A DNA stretch of 64,000 bases from Haematospirillum jordaniae (GCF_001611975.1 NZ_CP014525.1:674001-738000); one strand, 5' to 3'; positions 51,539-61,383 are shown, counted from the first letter of the stretch. The notes: generated by a model from the sequence alone, not told the origin. Numbers and translations are program-made.

Positions 51539-52666
51539 TCAGCCGTGATCTGAAAGCCCCATCAGGCTGTGGGCAAAATCCGTCGCAGAAAACGGCCGCA
51601 GATCCTCGGCTGTCTCTCCAACCCCAATGTAGTGCACCGGCAACCCGTACGTTGCCGCCAAGGACACCACAACGCCACCCTTGGCTGTTCCGTCCAGCTT
51701 GGTCAGGACAAGCCCGCTGACATCCACCATCCGGCGGAATGCTTCAACTTGTTGATGGGCATTCTGGCCAACCGTTGCATCCAGAACCAAAAGCGTGCTG
51801 TGCGGAGCCTGTGCGTCAATACGGGACAGAACCCGGCGAATTTTTGCCAGCTCCTCCATCAGGCCAACCTTGTTATGCAGACGGCCTGCCGTATCAACCA
51901 AAAGTACGTCATCCTGACGGGCACGTGCTTCCTGCAGGGCATCAAAAACCAGACCCGCCGCGTCGGCACCGGAATCGCGGGCCACAACCGGACAGCCTGT
52001 ACGCTCTCCCCACACCTTGAGCTGTTCCACGGCCGCAGCCCGGAAGGTATCACCTGCCGCCAGGGTCACAGACAAACCCTGATCCCGAAACTGGCGGGCC
52101 AACTTTCCAATTGTCGTCGTCTTACCAGCCCCGTTAACCCCGGCAACTAGGATCACAAAAGGCCGACACGCAGAATCCGGAACCAAGGGAACAGCAACGG
52201 GTTCAAGGATGCGGATCATTTCACCGGCCAGCACGGAGCGTACCTCTTCCGATGTCACATCCTTGCCAAATCGTTCCCGGGCCAAGACCTCGGTCAAGCG
52301 GGTCGCTGTAGCAACGCCAATGTCAGAGGTAATCAACAGATCCTGCAAGTCCTCCAGAGCCTGGTCATCCAGACGCCGGCGCAGGAAAAGATCACCAATT
52401 CCGGAAGAAAGACGCTCCGAAGAACGGGACAACCCGTCACGCAGCCTCTGCAACCAGCCCTTTCCGGACGGAGACGGAGACGGAGGCACAGGATCAGCAG
52501 CAGGAATAACCGGTGCTTCCGTATCGGTTGGCTGGGAAGGCTGAACAGATGCCTGATCGGCCCCGACGCTCTGATCAAGCTCCGAGGAAGACACCTTGCT
52601 GTCACCACGCCCCAAAAGCCGCCCAAACCAGCTTTTGCGCTGCACCGACACATCATGCTCACTCAT
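51539..52666 (-). CDS. ftsY: Signal recognition particle receptor FtsY
   Basis: The 375-aa protein has an N-terminal acidic/Pro-rich A domain (~1-70), then the NG domain: helical N (~75-165), P-loop GVNGAGKTTTIGKLA, G2/G3 elements DTFRAAAVEQLK and DTAGRLHNK, G4 TKLDGTAKGG, and the C-terminal GVGETAEDLRPF. It docks SRP-ribosome complexes at the membrane. The ATG begins on the last base of the mtaB stop (TGATG), placing it at the end of the dapF-mtaB-ftsY operon, an order common in alphaproteobacteria. Confidence 0.97.
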   Translation of the reverse strand: MSEHDVSVQRKSWFGRLLGRGDSKVSSSELDQSVGADQASVQPSQPTDTEAPVIPAADPVPPSPSPSGKGWLQRLRDGLSRSSERLSSGIGDLFLRRRLDDQALEDLQDLLITSDIGVATATRLTEVLARERFGKDVTSEEVRSVLAGEMIRILEPVAVPLVPDSACRPFVILVAGVNGAGKTTTIGKLARQFRDQGLSVTLAAGDTFRAAAVEQLKVWGERTGCPVVARDSGADAAGLVFDALQEARARQDDVLLVDTAGRLHNKVGLMEELAKIRRVLSRIDAQAPHSTLLVLDATVGQNAHQQVEAFRRMVDVSGLVLTKLDGTAKGGVVVSLAATYGLPVHYIGVGETAEDLRPFSATDFAHSLMGLSDHG

Positions 52667-53955
52667 CAGACAATCGTTCCTTCAAGACCAACCCCGGACG
52701 AAGATATGATCCGGACCGCATGGATAACCCCGGGCTGGACCGGCGTTGCAACACGCACCTGCGCATACTCGGCCGAATGGCCACTTGTTTCGGTTTCGAA
52801 AAGAACCGAGAGAGTACGCCCCACCTGCTTCTCCAAGAAGGACGACAGGGCAGAAGCTCCCGCTTCACGAAGGCGGGCTGCACGGGCGCGGATCACATCA
52901 CTAGGCACAGCAGGCATCCTTGCAGCAGGTGTCCCCGGACGAACAGAATAGGGAAAAACATGCAGATAGGTCAGCCCTGCCTCTTCCACCAAACGCAAGG
53001 TGTTGTCAAACATGGGCTCTGTTTCGGTCGGGAACCCCGCGATCAGATCAGCTCCGAACACGACATCCGGTCGCCGGCTACGCAGCAGCGCACATACATC
53101 CAGCACATCCTGCCGAAGATGCCGGCGCTTCATCCGCTTCAGGATCATGTCATCACCAGCCTGAACCGACAAATGGACATGAGGCAACAGGCGAGGCTCG
53201 GAACCAAAGAGATCAACCAGATCAGGATCGATCTCAACAGGATCCAAGGATGTCAGACGCAGACGCGGCAGATCTGGCACCAGCTGGAGCAAGCGACGCA
53301 CCATCTGCCCAAGGGGGGGCTTGCCCGGCAGATCCTGACCATAGGCGGTGATATCCACGCCGGTCAGCACGATCTCCTGGTACCCCTTGTTAACCAGCTG
53401 CTGCACCTGCTCGACAATAGGGCCAAGGGCAACCGAACGATTGGGACCACGAGCAAAGGGGATAATGCAGAACGTACAACGATGATCACAGCCCTGCTGG
53501 ACCTGGATGAAAGCACGGTCACGCCCCTCAAATCCCCCCAGAAGATGGCCGGCTGTTTCCCTGACCGTCATGATGTCATCAACCAGAACCGGTTGGTTGG
53601 CACCAAAGCGCCAGTTCTCCGCCTTCAATTTTTCGGCATTCCCCAGAACACGGTCAACCTCGGGCATCTTGGCAAAGCTGTCGGGATCAAGCTGGGCGGC
53701 ACAACCCGTCACCACAATGCGCGCCCCGGGGTTCTCCCGGCGCAACCTGCGAATAGCCTGCCGGGCCTGGCGCTCCGCCTCCCGCGTGACGGCACAGGTG
53801 TTGACAATAACGGTATTGCCCAGCCCTGCGGCGCGCGCATGCTCGCGCATCACCTCGGACTCATAGGTATTCATCCGGCACCCGAACGTTACAAGGTGCG
53901 GCTCGTCACGTGAATCAACAGCACGGGATACATCAACGGCAAGGGATTCTGTCAT
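52666..53955 (-). CDS. mtaB: tRNA t6A37 methylthiotransferase MtaB
   Basis: A radical-SAM methylthiotransferase of 429 aa that converts t6A to ms2t6A. The first cluster ligands are in TFGCRMN, VNTCAV and VTGCAAQ; the radical-SAM cluster is CDHRCTFCIIPFARG. A TRAM-like C-terminus with short strands is present. The N-terminal spacing fits MtaB rather than MiaB. ATG overlaps the dapF stop (ATGA) and its TGA overlaps the ftsY start. Confidence 0.95.
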   Translation of the reverse strand: MTESLAVDVSRAVDSRDEPHLVTFGCRMNTYESEVMREHARAAGLGNTVIVNTCAVTREAERQARQAIRRLRRENPGARIVVTGCAAQLDPDSFAKMPEVDRVLGNAEKLKAENWRFGANQPVLVDDIMTVRETAGHLLGGFEGRDRAFIQVQQGCDHRCTFCIIPFARGPNRSVALGPIVEQVQQLVNKGYQEIVLTGVDITAYGQDLPGKPPLGQMVRRLLQLVPDLPRLRLTSLDPVEIDPDLVDLFGSEPRLLPHVHLSVQAGDDMILKRMKRRHLRQDVLDVCALLRSRRPDVVFGADLIAGFPTETEPMFDNTLRLVEEAGLTYLHVFPYSVRPGTPAARMPAVPSDVIRARAARLREAGASALSSFLEKQVGRTLSVLFETETSGHSAEYAQVRVATPVQPGVIHAVRIISSSGVGLEGTIV

Positions 53956-54797
53956 CTTGTAAAGGCCTCATCAAGAAGACCGGTATACACGGAAGCAACC
54001 GGCCCGCCCATCAGAACGTGGCCATCGGATTCACGCCACTCAACGGTTAATTCCCCCCCATCACAAACAACACAGACCCGACGATCGGCAAGCCCCCGCC
54101 GCACAGCGGCCACCAGCACAGCACAAGCCCCCGATCCACATGCAGGCGTTAGACCAGCGCCACGTTCCCAAACCCTCATCTTGAGATGATCACGGGAGCA
54201 GACTTCGACAATTTCAACATTGGTACGATCCGGGAACAACGGATGGTTCTCGATACGTGGCCCCAGAACAGCAAGGGGCACATCGTCAAGACGGGAGACA
54301 AAGAAAACAGCGTGGGGATTTCCCATCGACACCAAGGATGGACGGGAAAGATCGCCGACGGACAGGGCAACTTCCAGCGTGTCAACCGCCTCGGACACGG
54401 GAATAGACTGCCAATCTAGGAACGGGGCTCCCATATCGACGACAACACCGCCCGCTGACACATCACGGAAAGCCTCCAGCAATCCGGCGTGGGTCTGGAT
54501 CCGGACGGCGGATAGATCAGGCTTTTCATCCAGAAGGACGCTTGCAACACACCGTGTGGCATTACCGCAAGCCCCAGCTTCGGATCCATCCGGATTGAAG
54601 ATACGCATAAAAACAGAAGCCGCCTGATGCTGCGTAGGCTCTAGGACCACAAGTTGGTCAAACCCCACGCCATACCGACGGTCACCAAGGCAGGCAATTA
54701 TGCCAGGGTCAAGAGCAACCGGATCCCTGCGGGCATCAATGACAACAAAGTCATTCCCCAGACCATGCATCTTTCGGAACGGAAGCGCCCCGGTCAT
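53952..54797 (-). CDS. dapF: Diaminopimelate epimerase
   Basis: Converts LL- to meso-diaminopimelate for lysine and peptidoglycan. The 281-aa protein has MHGLGNDFVVID near the N-terminus and the two catalytic Cys in GACGNATRC and PACGSGACAV, with GNPHAVFFV between. It heads the dapF-mtaB-ftsY operon. A terminator for the upstream carD gene lies about 50-85 bases before its start. Confidence 0.97.
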   Translation of the reverse strand: MTGALPFRKMHGLGNDFVVIDARRDPVALDPGIIACLGDRRYGVGFDQLVVLEPTQHQAASVFMRIFNPDGSEAGACGNATRCVASVLLDEKPDLSAVRIQTHAGLLEAFRDVSAGGVVVDMGAPFLDWQSIPVSEAVDTLEVALSVGDLSRPSLVSMGNPHAVFFVSRLDDVPLAVLGPRIENHPLFPDRTNVEIVEVCSRDHLKMRVWERGAGLTPACGSGACAVLVAAVRRGLADRRVCVVCDGGELTVEWRESDGHVLMGGPVASVYTGLLDEAFTR

Positions 54798-54848
54798 CGC
54801 GTACCCTCACTCTTTGCCCAATTTCGCGGACTATGCCCCGCCTTCCCC

Positions 54849-54883
54849 AAAAACGGAAGCGCCCGCTTGAGTACAGCGGGCGC
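54849..54883 (-). terminator. Rho-independent terminator after carD
   Basis: On the minus strand GCGCCCGCT, a seven-base loop and AGCGGGCGC (54859-54867 with 54875-54883) form a perfect nine-base-pair stem followed by TTCCGTTTTT. It is about 30 bases past the carD stop. Confidence 0.88.
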
Positions 54884-54914
54884 ACCTGATCAAAAAACGG
54901 CAGGATAAAACGAA

Positions 54915-55409
54915 TCAGGCTGCAAGAAGGAGCTTTTCCAGCTTGGCCGCCGCCGCATCGGTTTCAATCTGTTCCAGGGCAGCAAGCTCACAGGAAAGCC
55001 GCTCCAGCGCCTGTTCATAGATCTGTCGCTCGGAGTACGACTGTTCCGGCTGGTTGGCATTCCGGTACAGGTCCCGCACAACCTCGGCAATCGCAACCGG
55101 ATCACCTGAATTGATCTTTTGCTCGTACTCCTGAGCCCGACGACTCCACATCGCGCGCCGAATCCGGGCACGCCCGGTCAACGTGGTCAAAGCTGTATCC
55201 ATGGTTTTACGGGTTGAAAGACGCCGCAATCCCGATGCCTTGGCTTTCGCAAGCGGAACCCGAAGAATCATCCGGTCACGCTCGAAGCTGATGACAAACA
55301 GCTCCAGCTCTTGACCACCAATAACCCGCTTCTCGATTTCCAGAACCTTGCCCACGCCATGAGCAGGGTACACGACGTAATCACCGGCAGCAAAGGTCAG
55401 GTTGGACAT
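54915..55409 (-). CDS. carD: CarD-family transcriptional regulator
   Basis: The 164-aa protein has the RNA-polymerase-interaction domain (residues ~1-60: AAGDYVVYPAHGVGKVLEIE, ILRVPLAKAKASGLRRL) and a C-terminal helical DNA-binding domain (WSRRAQEYEQKINSGDPVA, EVVRDLYR, YSERQIYEQALERL). CarD/CdnL binds RNAP beta and stabilises open complexes at rRNA and other promoters. It ends in a strong terminator. Upstream, a 413-base gap separates it from fdxA, so it has its own promoter. Confidence 0.96.
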   Translation of the reverse strand: MSNLTFAAGDYVVYPAHGVGKVLEIEKRVIGGQELELFVISFERDRMILRVPLAKAKASGLRRLSTRKTMDTALTTLTGRARIRRAMWSRRAQEYEQKINSGDPVAIAEVVRDLYRNANQPEQSYSERQIYEQALERLSCELAALEQIETDAAAAKLEKLLLAA

Positions 55410-55822
55410 TCTTGTTCTCTCTTTCTCAAATACAAACGTTCAGCACCAACCGCACGAGCGGTGCCTGAAGTCGCTTCACAAAAACAGACGGGGCCCGGAA
55501 AAACCACACCTGCCCGGCTTCCACCAACAGCGGAGAAAGCCGGTAATCATGGCCGCCAGAAGCCCAAAACCAGAAGAACCCGGAATATTCCGGGCTAAGA
55601 ACGTAAAATTCAAAGGCGAGAAACAAAGACCCGGCCGCAACCCGGGTTAACGGCAGTGTTTATACCACGAACGGCCCTGCAACGTCAGACGAAAATGCAA
55701 TAGATTCTGTAGGGGAATAATACCGCTCGGAATAAGTCCATACAAATCAATAGGTTTCAATTATGCATAGGTGGCATGCATCCAACGCAGAGGAAGGCCA
55801 ATACGCAAGAAAGAGGGGATAT
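55410..55822. other. Intergenic region fdxA-carD with a 16-base palindrome
   Basis: CCCGGAATATTCCGGG at 55579-55594 is a perfect palindrome. On the minus strand it is followed by TTCTTCTGGTTTT and may act as a terminator for fdxA, though it lies about 230 bases past the stop. The carD promoter should lie nearer 55410. No gene is supported; the stretch 55660-55800 is rather AT-rich. Confidence 0.5.
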
Positions 55823-56152
55823 TTATCCCCCCGGCTTCAAGCTAACCATATCCTTTTTTCCCGGCTTGTTCTGCCACTGATCCGCGTCAGGAAGGGGGTC
55901 CTTCTTGCGGGTAAGGTTGGGCCAGAGTTTTGACTGCTCCCGGTTGAACTCAGCCCACTCGGCTGCTCTTGGTTCAGAATCAGGGAAAATAGCTTCAGCC
56001 GGACACTCCGGTTCGCAAACACCGCAGTCTATGCATTCGTCCGGATTGATAACCAGAATATTCTCACCCTCGTAAAAACAATCAACAGGGCACACCTCCA
56101 CACAGTCGGTGTACTTACACTTTACACAGTTCTCGGTAACAACGTACGTCAT
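55823..56152 (-). CDS. fdxA: Seven-iron ferredoxin FdxA
   Basis: The 109-aa protein MTYVVTENCVKCKYTDCVEV has the Cys pattern for a [3Fe-4S] plus [4Fe-4S] pair: Cys9, Cys17, Cys21, then ECIDCGVCEPECPAEA. The C-terminal extension (WAEFNREQSKLWPNLTRKKD) is typical of the Azotobacter-type FdI family in alphaproteobacteria. The frame opens at 56185; ATG 56152 starts at the conserved N-terminus. It follows holA by 65 bases. Its redox partner is unknown. Confidence 0.95.
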   Translation of the reverse strand: MTYVVTENCVKCKYTDCVEVCPVDCFYEGENILVINPDECIDCGVCEPECPAEAIFPDSEPRAAEWAEFNREQSKLWPNLTRKKDPLPDADQWQNKPGKKDMVSLKPGG

Positions 56153-56217
56153 CTGCGGCTTTATCTCCGCTTTGTGGACAATCAACTCCCGGCTACAAAA
56201 ACAGGCCGGGAAGGCTA

Positions 56218-57252
56218 CTACGCTGCCCTGACCCTTGCGGCCTGGGACAGTTGCAGGAAAACCCGCGCTATAATCTCAACCTCTGGCATGCCGGTTGTCT
56301 TGCAGTTCATCTCCGCCTCCAGCAAAAGATCAAGGGCGCGAACGGTTCGATTCGGCGACCACCGGGCAAGCTGGGCGAGAAAACGTGCCCTCAGCTTCCA
56401 GAACACAGGCGGCTTTAACAAGCCCAAGGCCCGGTCGCGATCATACCCGGCAGCCAAAGCCCCGCCAACCAGATGCAGGCGCTGGAAATGACGCACGGCA
56501 GCCCGCAACAAGGATACTCCCACAACGCCCTCCCCTGAAAGCCGGTCTAGGAGACGTTGCGAGCCTGTAATATCTCCATCGGCCACAGCAAACAGGAAAT
56601 CATCAATAGCCAAGGCCGACGCATCGCCAATGCAGGCCAGAACATCATCCACTTGTATTACCGTACCACTACTGGCACCAACATACAGAATCAGCTTCTC
56701 AAGTTCCTGCCGGGTCACCGAACGGTCGCCGCCCAAGCAAGCCAGAAGACAGGCCATAGCATCGCGGGATACCTCAAAACCAGAACGCGTAATATGCGAC
56801 CGTATCACAGCCTCCAGCGCAGCACCTTCGTCCAGATAGCAAGGCACGGCAGCAGCCAGCGCATGGGACTCGCAGAAGCGGCGCAGGGATGACTTGGCAT
56901 CGCAGGGGCCGGCCTGAAGAACGACAAGAGAATCACCTCTCCAGTCTTCCACCAAGTCAGCCAAGCCCTTGGACAAGGAATCACCAGCATCACGGACACG
57001 GATAACACGCCGCCCCCCAGTTAATGAGAGGGCAGAGATCTCCTCACCCAACCGGGCAGGGTCTTTTACAACCGCCGAGCAGGATAACTCTGAAACCCGG
57101 AATGGATCACCCGGATCCCCAGCAACAGACGTCACCAGAGCCTGGGCACGCTCGCGCACCAACCCCTCATCCGGACCATAGAGCAAAACTATCCGGACAC
57201 ACACGTCTGGCCGCTGGCAGAAGGCATCCGCACGCTCTGCGCTGATTTTCAC
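56218..57252 (-). CDS. holA: DNA polymerase III delta subunit
   Basis: The clamp-loader delta subunit opens the beta clamp. The 344-aa protein has an AAA-like N-terminal domain (IVLLYGPDEGLVRERAQAL), RVIRVRDAGDSLSKGLADLV, VVLQAGPCDAKSSLRRFCE, a middle helical domain (GGDRSVTRQELEKLILYVG) and the C-terminal collar (LKPPVFWKLRARFLAQLARW). It overlaps the lptE stop by ATGA. The lptE-holA pairing downstream of leuS is a very conserved proteobacterial order. Confidence 0.95.
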   Translation of the reverse strand: MKISAERADAFCQRPDVCVRIVLLYGPDEGLVRERAQALVTSVAGDPGDPFRVSELSCSAVVKDPARLGEEISALSLTGGRRVIRVRDAGDSLSKGLADLVEDWRGDSLVVLQAGPCDAKSSLRRFCESHALAAAVPCYLDEGAALEAVIRSHITRSGFEVSRDAMACLLACLGGDRSVTRQELEKLILYVGASSGTVIQVDDVLACIGDASALAIDDFLFAVADGDITGSQRLLDRLSGEGVVGVSLLRAAVRHFQRLHLVGGALAAGYDRDRALGLLKPPVFWKLRARFLAQLARWSPNRTVRALDLLLEAEMNCKTTGMPEVEIIARVFLQLSQAARVRAA

Positions 57253-57836
57253 GGTACCGGGTCCCGTTCGCCGGAAACCCCGGAAGAGAAGTAAACAGCC
57301 AAAGACCGCGAAATATCATCGGCCAGTTGCTCCATGGCACGGGTCCTGGCATCACGCTCGGACACAACCGCAGCATAGTTCTCGGGCAACAGGTTCCAAG
57401 CCACCAGTGCCTGGGAGTAACCACGCCACAGAATTTTTGTCTTCCCCGTCCGGTCTTCCGGGACAACCTGATCTTGGCGCGCCCCGGGAATCTCAACCAG
57501 CACAGCACTCGCAACAGTCCGAAGGGACGCCCGGGTACCAAATCCTCCCCTCTGGAAGGCTTGGTCCGAACGACTCTCCGTTACCGTGACATCAAGCTTA
57601 TAGCGCTTGCGAACAGAGCTGCCAGCACGTTCCAGCTTCCGCTCCAAGGCATTGCGCAAAATCTGCCCGCCCCGGTTTTCGATAACACCCACATCCACTG
57701 CGGCCAGCTGCTTGGCTACTCCCGCATCCTGGGTCTCTCCCGCCGAATACAAGGGCGAAAAGCCACAACCGGCCAGCAACAGGGTACAAGCCAAGACACC
57801 AGCCCGTACCGCTTTGGTTCGATCAGGCCACCACAT
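57249..57836 (-). CDS. lptE: LPS-assembly lipoprotein LptE
   Basis: The 195-aa protein begins with a lipoprotein signal MWWPDRTKAVRAGVLACTLL ending in lipobox LAGC, then GFSPLYSAG, as in LptE. The rest is short mixed alpha/beta with DVTVTESRSDQAFQ and RGYSQALVAWNLLPENYAAV. LptE plugs the LptD barrel in the outer membrane. The frame opens at 57887; ATG 57836 overlaps the last 14 bases of leuS. Divergent sequence is usual in this family; gene order supports the call. Confidence 0.9.
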   Translation of the reverse strand: MWWPDRTKAVRAGVLACTLLLAGCGFSPLYSAGETQDAGVAKQLAAVDVGVIENRGGQILRNALERKLERAGSSVRKRYKLDVTVTESRSDQAFQRGGFGTRASLRTVASAVLVEIPGARQDQVVPEDRTGKTKILWRGYSQALVAWNLLPENYAAVVSERDARTRAMEQLADDISRSLAVYFSSGVSGERDPVP

Positions 57837-60402
57837 TGACAATCTTGCCCGGAACAATGACAACCCTCCGCACAGGATGCCCGGCAATCTGAGCCTGAAC
57901 CGTGTCCAGCGCCAAGGCTATAGACTGGATTTCTTCCTCGGAGGCCGAGCGGGCAACTTCAATCGTACCCCGCAACTTACCCCGAACCTGCACCGCCATG
58001 GTCACCGTCTCATCTTCCAGGAGCGCCGGATCAAAAACAGGCCATGGTGATTCAGCCAGCATGGCAGTATACCCGAACTCTTCCCAAAGTTCCTCCGCAA
58101 TATGGGGGGTCATCGGCGCCAGCAAGTGTACGGCCGTCTGCACAGCAAACCGGAAAGCGGCACAGGCCTGACCATCTCCCTTGTCCAAAGCGGCAGCAGC
58201 ATTAACCAGCTCACGGACACGGGCAACCGCCGTATTGAAGCGCAACCGTTCCAGATCTTCAGTAACCTGGGCTATCGTCTTGTGCGTAAAGCGCACCAGA
58301 GACCCGGCGGGGGATGTATCAACGGGAAGGGCAGGGGCTGCATCCACAGCCATAGCTTCACCAGCCATACGCCACAGCCGGTTGACAAAGCGCCAGGCTC
58401 CTTCGATACCGGCATCACTCCAGTCAAAATCACGTTCTGGCGGACAATCCGAGAGCATAAACAAACGGGCAGCATCCGCCCCATAAGCTCCAAGAATGCT
58501 GTCCGGATCAACACCGTTCTTCTTTGACTTGGACATCTTTTCGGACCGGCCGACCACAATGGGCTTACCATCGGCCACGCACACCAAAGACCCATCCGGC
58601 GCCCTGTCGACCTCACCCCTCTCAAGCCAACGGCCATCAGAAGACCGGTAGGTCTCCATGCAAACCATGCCCTGGGTAAACAGTCCATCAAAGGGTTCAT
58701 CAAGATCCAGATACCCGCAGGCCTTCAGGGCCCTAGTAAAGAAACGGGCATACAAGAGGTGGAGCACAGCATGCTCCACCCCGCCGATATACTGGTCAAC
58801 CGGCAACCAATAACGGACTAGCTCACGGGCAAAGGCTTCCGTGCTGTTCTTGGGGTCACAGAAGCGGGCAAAATACCAAGACGATTCGAAGAACGTATCG
58901 AAGGTGTCCGTTTCCCTCTGCGCAGCCGTTCCGCACGAAGGGCAAGCAACATGCTTCCATGTCGGGTGATGCTCAAGTGGATTACCCGGTTTGTCAAAGG
59001 AGGCATCATCGGGCAAACGCACCGGAAGATCAGCATCAGGCACCGGGACAGCACCACACGCCGGACAATGGATCACAGGTATCGGGCAGCCCCAGTACCG
59101 CTGACGCGAAACACCCCAGTCGCGAAGACGATACTGGATAGTCCCTTCGCCGGCTCCCAATTCTTCGAGCCGCGCAATCACAGCCCTGCGGGCGGCAACC
59201 GTATCCATGCCATCTAGGAATGATGAATTGACCATCACCCCGTCACCGGTCCATGCCTCGGAAGCTTGGTCCTGACACGCGATAAAGGCAACGGTATCGC
59301 CATCAGCGGGGGCTACAACAGTCCGAACAGAGAGGCCGTACTTGCGGGCAAAATCCATATCGCGCTGATCATGGGCAGGACAGCCGAATACAGCACCAGT
59401 GCCATAATCCATCAGCACAAAATTGGCCACATACAACGGGATGCTCAATGACGGATCAAGAGGATGTACAACACGCAGCCCCGTATCGAAGCCCTTCTTT
59501 TCGGCTGTCTCGACAGCTTCCTCCGACGTTCCAAGACGATCACATTCAGCAATGAATGCTTTCAGGTCCGGGCTTCCCTCCGCCAAAGAGGTCGTGAAAG
59601 GATGGTGCGCCGAGAGGGCAACAAAAGAGGCCCCGAACAGGGTATCCGGACGGGTTGTGAAAACATCAATCACATCATCCCGGCCCTGTACGGGCCAACG
59701 CACCCTCGCACCCTCGGACCGCCCGATCCAGTTGGCCTGCATGGTGCGGACCTTGTCCGGCCAGCGATCCAGCGTTTTCAGACTGTCCAGAAGTTCGTCT
59801 GCAAAATGGGTGATCTTCAAGAACCACTGGCTAAGCTTGCGCCGCTCCACAAGAGCACCGGTACGCCAGCCTCGACCATCCACCACCTGCTCGTTAGCCA
59901 GCACCGTATTGTCCACCGGATCCCAGTTGACCCACGATTCCTTGCGGTAGGCCAAGCCTGCTTTCAGGAAATCTAGGAACATCTTCTGTTCATGGCGGTA
60001 GTAGTCCGGCGAGCAGGTCGCGAATTCGCGCTGCCAGTCAACAGAAAGACCCATCGGCTTCATCTGGGCACGCATGGCGTCAATGTTCTGCATGGTCCAG
60101 GCACCGGGATGTGCACCACGCTCAATCGCCGCGTTCTCGGCGGGCAAGCCAAAGGCATCCCAGCCCATGGGGTGAAGCACATTGTATCCCCGCGCCCGCT
60201 TGAACCGGCTGACAACATCGCCAAGGGTATAATTCCGGACGTGCCCCATGTGGATACGCCCCGAAGGGTAGGGGAACATTTCTAGGACATAGTACTTCGG
60301 GCGCGACGGGTCCAAGCGGGCTTCAAAGCAACGCCGGTCTTCCCAGCGTTTCTGCCACTTCTGTTCCGTTTCCTTGATATTGTAGCGATCCGGGCGTGTC
60401 AT
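57823..60402 (-). CDS. leuS: Leucyl-tRNA synthetase
   Basis: The 859-aa class I synthetase has the HIGH-type motif GRIHMGHVRNYT, the zinc/editing CP1 insertion with TTRPDTLFGASF, the Cys pairs CPACG and CPSCG, and the KMSKS motif EKMSKSKKNGVDPD. The anticodon-binding and C-terminal domains are complete, ending KIVNVVA. The frame opens at 60507; ATG 60402 (AAGG nine bases upstream) begins at MTRPDRYNIKETEQKW, the family start. It overlaps lptE. Confidence 0.97.
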   Translation of the reverse strand: MTRPDRYNIKETEQKWQKRWEDRRCFEARLDPSRPKYYVLEMFPYPSGRIHMGHVRNYTLGDVVSRFKRARGYNVLHPMGWDAFGLPAENAAIERGAHPGAWTMQNIDAMRAQMKPMGLSVDWQREFATCSPDYYRHEQKMFLDFLKAGLAYRKESWVNWDPVDNTVLANEQVVDGRGWRTGALVERRKLSQWFLKITHFADELLDSLKTLDRWPDKVRTMQANWIGRSEGARVRWPVQGRDDVIDVFTTRPDTLFGASFVALSAHHPFTTSLAEGSPDLKAFIAECDRLGTSEEAVETAEKKGFDTGLRVVHPLDPSLSIPLYVANFVLMDYGTGAVFGCPAHDQRDMDFARKYGLSVRTVVAPADGDTVAFIACQDQASEAWTGDGVMVNSSFLDGMDTVAARRAVIARLEELGAGEGTIQYRLRDWGVSRQRYWGCPIPVIHCPACGAVPVPDADLPVRLPDDASFDKPGNPLEHHPTWKHVACPSCGTAAQRETDTFDTFFESSWYFARFCDPKNSTEAFARELVRYWLPVDQYIGGVEHAVLHLLYARFFTRALKACGYLDLDEPFDGLFTQGMVCMETYRSSDGRWLERGEVDRAPDGSLVCVADGKPIVVGRSEKMSKSKKNGVDPDSILGAYGADAARLFMLSDCPPERDFDWSDAGIEGAWRFVNRLWRMAGEAMAVDAAPALPVDTSPAGSLVRFTHKTIAQVTEDLERLRFNTAVARVRELVNAAAALDKGDGQACAAFRFAVQTAVHLLAPMTPHIAEELWEEFGYTAMLAESPWPVFDPALLEDETVTMAVQVRGKLRGTIEVARSASEEEIQSIALALDTVQAQIAGHPVRRVVIVPGKIVNVVA

Positions 60403-60555
60403 ACGTATCAGCCTTGCAGTATTTCTGTCCTGCATACCGCCGGGCAAAGCAGAACACCACAGCCGGGGCAACAGGAAAAACGGAAAACGGGGAGGGCAAA
60501 GCCGCACAGCGACGACCGGCCCATCCCCCGTTCAACAGACAAAGACAAAAAGATC

Positions 60556-61149
60556 TCAGGAACCAGCCGCGCTGCGCAGCTGGCGGGCACGGGTCAGGAC
60601 TGCATTCTCGAATTCGGTCGTCACGGCGGGGGCAACAGCGGCATCAACCCACTGCCCGGAACGGCCGCGTTCCTGACGGAAGACCGAAACCTTCAGACCA
60701 TCAGAGCGAAGCGCACGCCCAAGAATGTAGACATTGAGCTTGAAACGCTCGTCCGGCGTTTCCGGGGGCGTGTACCAGTCCGTGATGATGACGCCACCAA
60801 ACGGATCCGCCGAAGACAGGGGCATGAACGAAACCGTGTCCAGAGACGCACGCCACAGGAACGCGTTGACAGCAACACCGGCCCCGCCGGCATCTGCATC
60901 CTTGGACTTTCCGCCCAGCAGGTTGATACCACCCTTGCCAAAGATGGTGTCACGCTCTTCCTCGCCACGGCCCCAGCTGCCATCGGCACGCTTTTCATAG
61001 GGGCGGCTGTCAACATCGGTTCCCTGACAGGCGGTCAAGGTCAATGCGGCAAGCGCAATCAGCCCGGCGCGGAGCACAGTGGCCATGGACTGCCGGCCGC
61101 GGCAGGCGCGAGCAGAAGAACCGGTAAGGATATTATCGATACGTTTCAT
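60556..61149 (-). CDS. DUF3576 lipoprotein
   Basis: The 197-aa protein has a signal ending in LTAC (lipobox; Cys about residue 41), then the DUF3576 pattern: TIFGKGGINLLG, VNAFLWRASLDTVSFMPLSSADPFGGVIITDW, ERFKLNVYILGR. The family is alphaproteobacterial, without known function, and regularly stands upstream of leuS-lptE as here. ATG 61149 has GGA seven bases upstream; ATG 61086 would give a more compact signal peptide and is a real alternative. It is probably an outer-membrane lipoprotein. Confidence 0.9.
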   Translation of the reverse strand: MKRIDNILTGSSARACRGRQSMATVLRAGLIALAALTLTACQGTDVDSRPYEKRADGSWGRGEEERDTIFGKGGINLLGGKSKDADAGGAGVAVNAFLWRASLDTVSFMPLSSADPFGGVIITDWYTPPETPDERFKLNVYILGRALRSDGLKVSVFRQERGRSGQWVDAAVAPAVTTEFENAVLTRARQLRSAAGS

Positions 61150-61383
61150 AGCGATCCGTAAACTCTTGCTGTCGGGTCAGGGCCCGGGCCACAGGGCCGC
61201 AGACGGTGATACCCGCCCTTATACCAGTCCTTGCGAGAAAGGGGGAACGGAAAAACTGTCTGCACGGACAGAACTTTCGCGCCCAAGGATTCATGGTGCC
61301 TATCCTGTTCATATTGCGGGGGCGACAGAAAGCGTTGCGCAAAGGCCACAGTGTGGATAAATAAGCACAATTTCGCGTGCAAT

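Noticed and set aside
52513..53913. A 466-codon plus-strand frame
   Set aside because: Antisense to mtaB and the start of ftsY; composition is shadow-like and no motif is present.
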